From the NCBI GenBank assembly GCA_050288105.1, contig JBNKDE010000001.1, positions 434,001 through 498,000 of the forward strand: a DNA stretch of 64,000 nucleotides, read 5' to 3'. Below the pieces are notes generated by a model. The model saw nothing but the letters and a program-made list of their open reading frames with translations, did no database searches and had not been told where the DNA came from. This DNA is from JACNJF01 sp050288105. Its GTDB lineage: Bacteria; Pseudomonadota; Gammaproteobacteria; GCA-001735895. A program made the translations under genes and the position numbers. Positions within the stretch are counted from its first letter, which is position 1. Every line of letters starts with the position of its first letter. Of the stretch, positions 18,303-26,945 are shown piece after piece.

Positions 18303-18803
18303 ATGCCAGTTAAACCGATTCTGATTTTTGGCTATGGCAACATCTCCCGTGGGGATGATGCCTTAGCGCCTTTGTTAATCGAGCGACTCGAGCAGCAGCA
18401 TGCGCTTCACTATTGTGGCCATCCGGTTCGATTTCTAACCGAGTATCAGATCCAGATTGAGCATATCCTGGATATGCAGGGCTGTCAGCGCGTGCTGCTG
18501 ATCGATGCCCATCAGGCTCTCGAACGGGCTTATCATTTTGAATTACTCGAGCCCAGACAGGAGACCAGCTATACCACGCATGGCGTGACACCCTCAACTT
18601 TATTGAGTATCTATCAACAGACTTTGCATCAGGCCCCACCACCCAGTTACCTGCTGGCACTACAGGGCGAGGCCTTTAACCTCGGTGAAAACCTGTCTCC
18701 TCTAGCTGAGCAAAGCCTGCAACAGGCTTATGAATTTTGCACTGCTATCCTCAAGCAGGAAGATTTCAGCTGCTGGGATGCGAGCTTAATGACCAGGATT
18801 TAG
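18303..18803 (+). CDS. hoxW: Hydrogenase maturation protease HoxW
   Basis: 166 residues, HycI/HoxW family. The N terminus has GYGNISRGDDALAPLL, in which the GDD Asp is a nickel-recognition residue of these endopeptidases, and a second metal-ligand region is present in VLLIDAHQALE. It should cleave the C-terminal extension of HoxH after nickel insertion. Last gene of the hoxFUYHW operon. The following 186 bases hold no gene I can see. Confidence 0.9.
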   Translation: MPVKPILIFGYGNISRGDDALAPLLIERLEQQHALHYCGHPVRFLTEYQIQIEHILDMQGCQRVLLIDAHQALERAYHFELLEPRQETSYTTHGVTPSTLLSIYQQTLHQAPPPSYLLALQGEAFNLGENLSPLAEQSLQQAYEFCTAILKQEDFSCWDASLMTRI

Positions 18804-18989
18804 CTGAAGCAGGTATTGTCAGTCCACTCGTAGTAGCACCTGTTGATCTGATAAAAACCACAGGACAAAGACCCAAAAGCAGCTATAACGTGATTAGAAA
18901 GGCAGAATATTGAATAAACTGCTAGTATTTTTTAATACAATGAGCCTGATGGAACTTGCTTACAATTGTCGCCTACTGGAGTATTTAAG

Positions 18990-19736
18990 ATGATTAAAAC
19001 GAATAACAAATTACTTAACCTGATTATGCTTGCCTTATCCCTGCTACCAATCAGCTTTAGCAGTCAGGCTCAACCAGAAGTTTTCATTCTAAATACCAGT
19101 ACCGGCGCGCCTTATACTACCCCGGATCAGCAAGGATTTCAGGATCTCATTGTGGCCGAAGTCTTTAAGCGCATGGGTTTGAAAGGTCGAGTCGAAGTCT
19201 ATCAGGCGTCAGCGCGAGCACTTACCAATGCCAATGAAAACCTGGATCAGGGCGTGGCTATGCGCATCAAGGGGCTGGAAAAAAAATACCCGAATCTGGT
19301 GCGCGTTGAAGAGCCGTTAATCCGCAATGATTTTGTTGCCTACTCTAAAAAACTGGATTTAAAGACAGACAGTTGGGCTAGCCTAAAGCCCTATACCGTC
19401 GCCTATATTCACGGCTGGGTTATTTTTGAACGTAATCTCGATCCCAAGCAACATCGCCATACCGTGAAAACGCCCAGTCAGATGTTCTCCATGCTGGAGA
19501 AAGGTCGGGTCGATCTCGTGTTATATGAACGTTGGCAGGGACTACAGGATGCACGAGATTCCGGTGTGCCGGTTGTTGTGCATGAACCACCTCTGGCCTC
19601 GGTAGAGATGTACATGTACATCCATAAAGATTTCGCCGCGCTCGCACCGAAAATGGCGCAGGCATTAAAGCAAATGAAACAGGATGGAAGTTACCAGAAC
19701 ATTTATGATCGTACCCTTAAGGTGTTATTAGACTGA
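18990..19736 (+). CDS. Periplasmic solute-binding protein (SBP_bac_3 type), without transporter partner
   Basis: 248 residues from the ATG at 18990; GGAG lies 8 bases ahead, while a longer TTG frame from 18966 would spoil the signal peptide. Signal peptide about 1-24, cleaved after SQA. The mature part resembles family 3 amino-acid-type binding proteins, with the lobe-crossing pattern TVAYIHGWVIFERNL and the later VDLVLYERW. No ABC permease or ATPase gene is nearby. A GGDEF-EAL gene follows 25 bases downstream on the same strand, which suggests the protein senses a ligand for that membrane enzyme rather than feeding a transporter. Confidence 0.82.
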   Translation: MIKTNNKLLNLIMLALSLLPISFSSQAQPEVFILNTSTGAPYTTPDQQGFQDLIVAEVFKRMGLKGRVEVYQASARALTNANENLDQGVAMRIKGLEKKYPNLVRVEEPLIRNDFVAYSKKLDLKTDSWASLKPYTVAYIHGWVIFERNLDPKQHRHTVKTPSQMFSMLEKGRVDLVLYERWQGLQDARDSGVPVVVHEPPLASVEMYMYIHKDFAALAPKMAQALKQMKQDGSYQNIYDRTLKVLLD

Positions 19737-19761
19737 CTTAATTAAAAAGTGAGCGCTTTTC

Positions 19762-22482
19762 ATGCCCAATAATATTGCAAGGAAGCTGGTAATATCGCTG
19801 ATCGTGTTCAGTTCTATTGTGACGCTCATTATTACCGCGATACAGTTGTATTTCGAATATGAGAGTGAAATGGAAGCGGTTAATTCGCACTTCATTCAGG
19901 TAGAGCTGAGCTACCTTGACAGTATTTCCGAGAATGTCTGGGAAGAGGACAGGGAACGGCTAAACCTTTTGATAAAAGGCATAGCTGAATTTCCCGGGTT
20001 TGAGTTTGTGCAGGTCACTGATAAAAACCACAACATCATTGCCAGGGTCGGGAAAATCAGGGATGACAGAACAATCCGAAAAAACTACCCGCTCAGTTAT
20101 CTTTTCCGCTCCGTTGATCGAGACATCGGGCATCTGGAAGTCGTTGCCGGTCTATCCGAAATCTATTATCGGCTGCTTACGCGTTTTGGCATTATTCTGC
20201 TATCAAACGCGATTAAAACGCTTTTGATATCCGCGTTTCTGTTTTTTATCATCAACTGGTTGCTGACCAGTCAGCTGCAACTAATGACCCGTTTTGCAAA
20301 GAATATGGACCTTACCGGGACTACCCCTCCATTACGTTTACTCAGGGGGTTCTTTAGCGGCCACAGGGACGAGGTTGATCAGCTGGCTGACTCACTCAAT
20401 CAGATGCAACGAACGCTGTCAGAGACTTTCCTTTCGTTGAAGGAGAGTGAACAGCGCTTTCGCCAGCTTGCAGAGAACATCAACGAAGTTTTCTGGTTGT
20501 GCTCACCAGACTGGCAGGAGTTGTATTACATCAGCCCTGCTTTTGAAAAATTATGGGGTATGAGCAGTGAACAGTTGTATAAAAATCCCAACCTCTGGTT
20601 AACCCGGGTTTTTTCAGAGGATCGCAGGCAGGTACTGGAAGATGTTCCCAGGGACCTTCAGCAGGTCAAGGATTATATCGATTTCCGAGCTTATCGAATC
20701 CATTCAGCCAGTGGCGAATTATGCTGGGTAAAAGCCCGCGCCTATCTGATACATGATGCTGCGGGTAAGGTAATCCGCGTTGCGGGCATTGCTGAGGATA
20801 TTACTGAGCAGAAAAAATCAGAAGAGGAACTAAGGAAACTCTCACGTGCGATTGAATCCAGTTCTTCAGCAGTATTTATTGCCAGCAAGGCTGGAAGGAT
20901 AGAGTATGTAAACCCGAAATTTAGTCAGCTAACCGGTTATTCAAAACAGCAAGCTATAGGAAAGACTGCTGATTTTCTGCGTACCGCCGACACCAAGAAT
21001 AGTAGTTACGATGCGTTATGGAAAGCGATTACTTCGGGTGAGGAATGGAGAGGAGAGCTGGATAACCAGAATCGTGCAGGTGAAAAATACCGAGCGCGCA
21101 TTTCTATATCGGCGGTTAAGGATGATGCAGGGAAGGTTACCCATTTTATCGGTATTCAGGACGATATCAGCCATGAATATCAGCTGACCGAAAAGCTTAA
21201 CTATCAGGCAACACATGATATTTTGACGGGGCTCTATAATCGTATTGAGTTCGAAAGGCGTGCACAACAGTTATTTGTCAGTAGCCGGGAACATGGCGCA
21301 GAGCATGCTTTATGCTTTATGGATCTTGACCAGTTTAAGGTAATTAATGATACCTGTGGGCATATCGCAGGTGATGAACTCCTGCGCCAGCTTAGCACGG
21401 TGTTACAGCGAACTGTACGCCAGAGTGATACATTGGCAAGGCTGGGTGGTGACGAATTTGGTGTGTTAATGGAACATTGCTCTTTGCAGCAGGCACATCG
21501 GGTCGCTGAGTCGTTACGACAGGGGATCTCGCAATACCAGTTTGTCTGGGAAGGACAGTTTTTTCATGTGGGCGTGAGTATCGGGCTGGTCGCTATTACC
21601 CGACATACCGGTAATTTGAGTGAGTTACTCAAGCAGGCTGATGCCGCCTGTTATATGGCCAAGGATTTGGGGCGCAATCGTATTCACGAATATCACGTAG
21701 AAGATAGTGGCCTGGCTCAGCGCCAGGGTGAAATGCTGTGGGTAAACCGCATTAACCAGGCGCTGGAAGCAAATCGACTCTGCTTATACGCGCAACCCAT
21801 CGTGCCACTGGATGACTCTGGTGCAAAGCATTATGAGCTTCTGGTACGTATGCTCGACGAGGATGGTAGTGTGATTCCACCAGGGAGTTTTTTACCGGCC
21901 GCAGAGCGCTATGACCTGATAGAAAAAATCGACAACTGGGTAGTCAGCAATGCATTCAAGCTGTTAGCCAGCCATCCTGAATTTGTCGAGCAAACTGACT
22001 TTGTCTCTATTAACCTTTCTGGCGCTTCGCTGACCAGTGGCGCATTTCTGGAAGTCATATTTTCCAATCTAAATTTGAACAGGATAGATCCACAAAAGAT
22101 CTGTTTTGAAGTAACCGAAACCGTCGCAATTACCAACCTGAGTGCCGCAAATACCTTTATTGAAATTCTCAAAGACGCAGGCTTTCGTTTTGCGCTGGAT
22201 GATTTTGGCAGTGGTCTGTCATCGTTTGGCTATTTAAAGAATCTTCAGGTCGACTTTCTTAAAATCGACGGCATGTTTGTTAAGGATATCGTGGATGATC
22301 CCATTGACTATGCGATGGTGAAATCTATCAATGAAGTCGGTCAGGTTATGGGCATGCAAACCATTGCCGAATTTGTGGAAAATGATCAGATCGTGGAAAA
22401 ACTAAAAGCCATAGGCGTTAATTTTGCTCAGGGTTATGGAGTGGGCAAGCCTCAACCCTTTGAAGAGCTGATGGAAGTATAA
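19762..22482 (+). CDS. Membrane sensor with two PAS domains, GGDEF and EAL
   Basis: 906 residues. TM1 at about 9-28 and TM2 at about 140-165 enclose a periplasmic domain of about 110 residues; a HAMP-like segment follows. A PAS/PAC pair lies at about 230-355 and a second at about 360-480. The cyclase domain has GGDEF at 562-566. The phosphodiesterase domain has ELLVRM in the EAL position but keeps DDFGSGLSSFGYL, LKIDGMF and the later catalytic Glu, so it may be active. It forms a two-gene unit with the solute-binding protein. A terminator hairpin lies 25 bases downstream. Confidence 0.92.
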   Translation: MPNNIARKLVISLIVFSSIVTLIITAIQLYFEYESEMEAVNSHFIQVELSYLDSISENVWEEDRERLNLLIKGIAEFPGFEFVQVTDKNHNIIARVGKIRDDRTIRKNYPLSYLFRSVDRDIGHLEVVAGLSEIYYRLLTRFGIILLSNAIKTLLISAFLFFIINWLLTSQLQLMTRFAKNMDLTGTTPPLRLLRGFFSGHRDEVDQLADSLNQMQRTLSETFLSLKESEQRFRQLAENINEVFWLCSPDWQELYYISPAFEKLWGMSSEQLYKNPNLWLTRVFSEDRRQVLEDVPRDLQQVKDYIDFRAYRIHSASGELCWVKARAYLIHDAAGKVIRVAGIAEDITEQKKSEEELRKLSRAIESSSSAVFIASKAGRIEYVNPKFSQLTGYSKQQAIGKTADFLRTADTKNSSYDALWKAITSGEEWRGELDNQNRAGEKYRARISISAVKDDAGKVTHFIGIQDDISHEYQLTEKLNYQATHDILTGLYNRIEFERRAQQLFVSSREHGAEHALCFMDLDQFKVINDTCGHIAGDELLRQLSTVLQRTVRQSDTLARLGGDEFGVLMEHCSLQQAHRVAESLRQGISQYQFVWEGQFFHVGVSIGLVAITRHTGNLSELLKQADAACYMAKDLGRNRIHEYHVEDSGLAQRQGEMLWVNRINQALEANRLCLYAQPIVPLDDSGAKHYELLVRMLDEDGSVIPPGSFLPAAERYDLIEKIDNWVVSNAFKLLASHPEFVEQTDFVSINLSGASLTSGAFLEVIFSNLNLNRIDPQKICFEVTETVAITNLSAANTFIEILKDAGFRFALDDFGSGLSSFGYLKNLQVDFLKIDGMFVKDIVDDPIDYAMVKSINEVGQVMGMQTIAEFVENDQIVEKLKAIGVNFAQGYGVGKPQPFEELMEV

Positions 22483-22507
22483 CGATAGTCAGTTCGGTTT
22501 CGCATTT

Positions 22508-22534
22508 TCAGTGTCAAGAAGCACTGACTTTTTA
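22508..22534 (+). terminator. Intrinsic terminator after the GGDEF-EAL gene
   Basis: TCAGTG and CACTGA form a 6-bp stem around an 8-base loop, followed by C and a run of five T. It lies 25 bases past the stop of the GGDEF-EAL gene, in the right orientation. Confidence 0.6.
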
Positions 22535-22628
22535 TCCCTGTTACCAGTCATTTTATATCGCGATGAGCGCGATCCTGGGTTTAGTGTTGTACACTGTAAT
22601 GCATTAATTAGAAAGCAAGAGTAAATCG

Positions 22629-23099
22629 ATGAATGCTTCAGCGGTAATGGATGCTCATCCAACCACATTAAAACCCGATGACAGGGTCGAAGACGCGGTA
22701 AATTATATCATGAGCAAACGCTACCGAAGCTTACCGGTAGTGGATGACAATGGATGTTATCTGGGCATGTTCGGTGTCAACTGTCTGCTAAAGCAGGTTA
22801 TTCCGAAAGCTGTTTTTATGCAGCGAGGCCTGAAAAATGTCAGCTTCATTCATGAAACCCTGGATGATCTCTATGCGCGCTATGCTGCTGCGAAAGATCA
22901 TCCCATATCCATGTGCATGAGTACTGAGGTAAAACCCGTTTCACCAAACACGCCGCTGACTGAAATCTTATTGCAGTTGCACGATACGCGACTCAGCATT
23001 CCTGTAATTGAGCCAGGTAGTTGCAAATTATTAGGCATGATTTCCTACTGGGATGTTGGACAGAAGATATTGCAGGCGGGTGAAACAGACGATGCATGA
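22629..23099 (+). CDS. CBS-domain protein
   Basis: 156 residues with two CBS motifs: an N-terminal one (VMDAHPTTLKPDDRVEDAVN, RSLPVVDDNGCYLGMFGV) and a C-terminal one (MSTEVKPVSPNTPLTEILLQ, LLGMISYWDVGQKI). It overlaps the start of the permease gene by 8 bases, so the two are translationally coupled. I infer that it binds a nucleotide and controls or reports on the permease. Confidence 0.88.
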   Translation: MNASAVMDAHPTTLKPDDRVEDAVNYIMSKRYRSLPVVDDNGCYLGMFGVNCLLKQVIPKAVFMQRGLKNVSFIHETLDDLYARYAAAKDHPISMCMSTEVKPVSPNTPLTEILLQLHDTRLSIPVIEPGSCKLLGMISYWDVGQKILQAGETDDA

Positions 23100-24432
23100 T
23101 CTGGTCAGCAATGAAGTGATCATGGGATTACCCGCAGCATGGATAGCTGCAAGTTTGTTTGTCTTTAGTTATATCCTGATCGTCAGTGAGCGCCTGAATC
23201 GTGCAGTGGTCTCTATGCTGGGCGCATCCTGTATGATCGTGAGCGGTATATTGACCCAGCAGCAGGCACTCAAAGGTATAGATTTTAATACCATTGGATT
23301 ACTTACGGGCATGATGGTTATTGTTGCCATTGCACGCACCTCAGGTATTTTTCAGTACCTGGCAATACTCGGCGTCAAGAAAGCCGGAGGCAAGCCCTGG
23401 GGCATCCTGGTAATGCTGATGCTGGTTACTGCAGGCATGTCGGCTTTGCTGGATAATGTAACCACCGTGTTATTGATTGCTCCTGTAACCCTGTTGATTA
23501 CTGATACCCTGAAACTCAGGGCATATCCTTATCTGTTTGCTGAAATCTTTGCTTCTAATATCGGTGGCACTGCGACCCTGATCGGCGATCCTCCCAATAT
23601 CATGATCGGTTCAGCTGCGGGCCTCGGTTACAATGACTTTCTGTTTAATCTGGCACCTATCTCGATCTTAATACTGCTGGTCACTATGCTGCCTATTTAC
23701 CTGATTTGGGGGCGGCATTTAAAAACAACGCCTGAGCTGATTGAAAAGGTTATGGGCTATAGGGAAAACGATGCGATCAGTGATGTTGTGTTGATGAAGA
23801 AATCCCTGTTTGTGCTGGCTTTAGTTTTACTGGGTTTTATTTTCAGCCATGACTTTAATTTGCAGCCAGCGACAATCGCCATGCTAGGGGCGGGCCTGTT
23901 ACTGACTCTGTATGCACTACCGCATAAAGCAGACCGACAGACCGAGATGGTGAGCGATGCATTAAAGGAGGTGGAGTGGATTACCATCTTTTTCTTTATT
24001 GGCCTGTTTGTTCTGGTGTATGGGGTCGAAACCACCGGCATCCTGCAGGCGCTGGCACACCAGGTATTGCATATGACGGGCGGTGATCTGGCCATTACCA
24101 GCCTGTCGATTCTGTTTGTATCAGCAGGCGCATCTGCCATTGTCGATAATATTCCCTTTGTTGCCACTATGATTCCCTTAATCAAGAATATGGCGCCCAG
24201 TTTCGGTGGCAGTGAGCAACTGGTTCCACTGTGGTGGTCTTTAGCACTGGGCTCCTGTCTGGGGGGGAATGGCAGCCTGGTCGGGGCCAGTGCGAATTTG
24301 ATCGTGGCCGGATTTGCAGAGCGCTCGGGACAGGCGATTCGATTCCTGCCTTTCTTTCTGATGGCTTTTCCGTTGATGATGTTTTCAGTGCTGATCAGTG
24401 CGGTATATATTTATCTGCGCTACCTGATGTGA
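23092..24432 (+). CDS. ArsB/NhaD-type ion permease
   Basis: 446 residues from the ATG at 23092, which overlaps the CBS gene; a longer frame from 23053 would add a polar stretch. About 11-12 hydrophobic helices are visible. Family signatures are DNVTTVLLIAPVT and GGTATLIGDPPNIMIGSAAG, with a second-half counterpart at IVDNIPFVATMIP. The family includes arsenite and Na+/H+ transporters; the substrate cannot be chosen from sequence, and no ars genes are nearby. Confidence 0.88.
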   Translation: MHDLVSNEVIMGLPAAWIAASLFVFSYILIVSERLNRAVVSMLGASCMIVSGILTQQQALKGIDFNTIGLLTGMMVIVAIARTSGIFQYLAILGVKKAGGKPWGILVMLMLVTAGMSALLDNVTTVLLIAPVTLLITDTLKLRAYPYLFAEIFASNIGGTATLIGDPPNIMIGSAAGLGYNDFLFNLAPISILILLVTMLPIYLIWGRHLKTTPELIEKVMGYRENDAISDVVLMKKSLFVLALVLLGFIFSHDFNLQPATIAMLGAGLLLTLYALPHKADRQTEMVSDALKEVEWITIFFFIGLFVLVYGVETTGILQALAHQVLHMTGGDLAITSLSILFVSAGASAIVDNIPFVATMIPLIKNMAPSFGGSEQLVPLWWSLALGSCLGGNGSLVGASANLIVAGFAERSGQAIRFLPFFLMAFPLMMFSVLISAVYIYLRYLM

Positions 24433-24448
24433 GCGCTGCAATAAAAAA

Positions 24449-24469
24449 AGGGGCGAATCTATCGCCCCT
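24449..24469 (-). terminator. Intrinsic terminator of icd
   Basis: AGGGGCGA and TCGCCCCT form a perfect 8-bp stem with a 5-base loop. On the minus strand the hairpin is followed by a run of T (plus-strand A run at 24443-24449), so it ends the icd transcript, whose stop is at 24492. The converging permease transcript could also use the stem, but has no T run on its side. Confidence 0.85.
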
Positions 24470-24491
24470 GAATGGTTATTATGTTTGTGCT

Positions 24492-26720
24492 CTAAGCCCG
24501 GGTAGCAGCTAGCAGGCTATTGAAAGTCTGGCTGGGGCGCATCACAGCGGACATCTTCTCGACATCTGCGTGGTAGTAGCCACCCAGATCTACCGGTTTA
24601 CCCTGTACCTTAGTGAGTTCGTCGACAATGGTTTGCTCATTGTCTTCCAGTGCTTTGGCCAGCGGTTTGAAACGCGCCTGAAGCTCAGGGTCTTCGGTTT
24701 GTTCCGCCAGTGCTTGTGCCCAGTACAGTGTCAGGTAGAAATGACTGCCGCGATTATCCAGCTCTCCCGTTCTACGCGAGGGTGATTTGTTGTTCTCCAG
24801 CAGTTTACCTGTTGCAGTATCCAGGGTTTCAGCCAGCACTTTCGCCTTGCTGTTGCCTTTCTTGATATTAATATCTTCCAGAGAAACAGCCAGTGCCAGG
24901 AACTCACCCAGTGAATCCCAACGCAGGTGGTTTTCTTCAATAAGCTGGCTCACATGCTTCGGTGCGGAACCGCCTGCGCCAGTTTCGAACAGGCCACCAC
25001 CGGCCATCAGGGGAACAATAGAGAGCATCTTGGCACTGGTACCTAACTCCATAATCGGGAACAGGTCAGTCAGGTAGTCGCGCAGGATATTTCCGGTGAC
25101 TGAAATGGTGTCCTTGCCACGGATGATGCGTTCCAGTGAGTAACGCATAGCGCGTAATGGTGACATGATCTGTATGTCAGCGCCGCTCAGATCATGGTCG
25201 TTCAGGTAAACCCTGACCTTTTTGATTAATTCGTAATCATGCGGACGATACTCGTCAAGCCAGAATACGGTTGGGATACCGGATTGTTTGGCACGGGTGA
25301 CTGCAAGCTTTACCCAGTCCTGAACAGGTGCATCTTTGGTCTGGCACATACGCCAGATATCGCCAGTTTCTACATTCTGTTCAATCAATACCTTACCCGA
25401 GTCATCTACGATACGGGCAATACCATCAGCTGGAATTTCGAAGGTTTTATCGTGTGAACCATATTCTTCCGCTTTTTGCGCCATCAATCCCACGTTGGGT
25501 ACCGTACCCATAGTGGTCGGGTCAAATGCACCGTTGGTTTTGCAGAAGTTGATGATTTCCTGGTAGATACGAGCATAGGTACTTTCCGGAATCACGGCCT
25601 TGGTATCCTTCAGCTTGCCATCGGGGCCCCACATCTGGCCTCCATTACGGATCATGGCTGGCATCGAGGCGTCAACGATAACGTCGTTAGGCGCATGCAG
25701 GTTTGAGATACCTTTTACCGAGTCCACCATGGCCAGTTCGGGGCGCGACTGGTAGCAGGCATGGATGTCCTTTTCAATCTCTTCGCGAAAGGAGACAGGC
25801 AGGTCGGCGATCTTTTCGTATACGCTGCTGATCCCGTTGTTGGGGTTCACACCGAGCTTATTGAACAGATCGCCATATTTGGCAAACAGGTCTTTGTAAA
25901 ACACCTTAACTGCATGGCCGAAAACGATAGGATGAGAAACCTTCATCATGGTGGCTTTAACATGCAGCGAGAACATGACCCCGGTTTCACGAGCATCTTC
26001 CAGCTGTTCTTCAAAGAATTGCTGCAAGGCTTTTGCGCTCATAAACATACTGTCGATAATCTCGCCCTGAAGCAGCGATGTTTTCTCCTTAAACACAATC
26101 ACTTTGCCATCTTTGGTTTCCAGCTCCATACGTACATCACAGGCCTTATCCAACGTCAGGCATTTCTCACTGGAGTAGAAATCTCCGCCGCGCATATGCG
26201 CTACGTGGGTACGTGAAGCCGGGCTCCACTTTTCCATCGAATGCGGGTTTTTGCGGGCATAGCGTTTAACCGCAGGAGGCGCACGACGATCCGAGTTACC
26301 TTCGCGCAGTACCGGATTTACCGCACTACCCAGAACCCTGGAGTAGCGCTGGCGTATGGTTTTTTCTTCATCGGAAGCGGGCTCTTCAGGAAAATCAGGG
26401 ATCTCATAACCCTGCGCCTGTAATTCGTGGATAGCAGCGACTAATTGCGGAATAGAGGCGCTGATATTAGGTAGCTTGATGATGTTGGTGTCGGGTTCCT
26501 GAGTCAGCTTGCCTAGCTCATCGAGATCATCGCTTACTTTCTGGTCATCCTTCAGGTAATCCGAGAATTCCGCCAGGATGCGTGCAGCAACCGAGATATC
26601 CTTTAGCTCTACCTCTATATCAGCGGCGGAAGCAAAAGTCTCGATAACAGGCAGGAATGAACGTGTTGCTAACAGCGGTGCTTCATCTGTAAGGGTATAT
26701 ATAATTTTCGAGTTTGGCAT
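24492..26720 (-). CDS. icd: Isocitrate dehydrogenase, NADP-dependent, monomeric type
   Basis: 742 residues from the ATG at 26720, chosen because the family begins SKIIYTLTDEAPLLAT right after the Met; the frame stays open 8 codons further upstream. The length and the conserved start are those of the monomeric class (about 740 residues), unrelated in length to the dimeric 420-residue enzyme. It converts isocitrate to 2-oxoglutarate and CO2 in the cytoplasm. It is transcribed alone and ends at a clear terminator. Upstream, 225 bases separate it from the stop of the acyltransferase gene. Confidence 0.96.
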   Translation of the reverse strand: MPNSKIIYTLTDEAPLLATRSFLPVIETFASAADIEVELKDISVAARILAEFSDYLKDDQKVSDDLDELGKLTQEPDTNIIKLPNISASIPQLVAAIHELQAQGYEIPDFPEEPASDEEKTIRQRYSRVLGSAVNPVLREGNSDRRAPPAVKRYARKNPHSMEKWSPASRTHVAHMRGGDFYSSEKCLTLDKACDVRMELETKDGKVIVFKEKTSLLQGEIIDSMFMSAKALQQFFEEQLEDARETGVMFSLHVKATMMKVSHPIVFGHAVKVFYKDLFAKYGDLFNKLGVNPNNGISSVYEKIADLPVSFREEIEKDIHACYQSRPELAMVDSVKGISNLHAPNDVIVDASMPAMIRNGGQMWGPDGKLKDTKAVIPESTYARIYQEIINFCKTNGAFDPTTMGTVPNVGLMAQKAEEYGSHDKTFEIPADGIARIVDDSGKVLIEQNVETGDIWRMCQTKDAPVQDWVKLAVTRAKQSGIPTVFWLDEYRPHDYELIKKVRVYLNDHDLSGADIQIMSPLRAMRYSLERIIRGKDTISVTGNILRDYLTDLFPIMELGTSAKMLSIVPLMAGGGLFETGAGGSAPKHVSQLIEENHLRWDSLGEFLALAVSLEDINIKKGNSKAKVLAETLDTATGKLLENNKSPSRRTGELDNRGSHFYLTLYWAQALAEQTEDPELQARFKPLAKALEDNEQTIVDELTKVQGKPVDLGGYYHADVEKMSAVMRPSQTFNSLLAATRA

Positions 26721-26945
26721 GATTGTGAGTTTTATCCTGATCAATTATAAGGAAAATTTTTGCCGTATTATGGGTCAAGAGACGCAAATACCAAAGATCT
26801 TAATCTGATACCTAAATAAGCTGTAGCTATTAGCCTGATATAACCAGTTTATGGGCTTTTGATCCTGATTCGCAAAAAATCGATGACCCAAGTGCACAGA
26901 AATAGTGCGCTAACAAATGGATGAAGTTCCTTGTTGACTGACCTG

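Noticed and set aside
24449..24469. The G/C hairpin as terminator of the plus-strand permease gene
   Set aside because: The T run exists only on the minus strand, so it belongs to icd; use by the permease transcript would be secondary.
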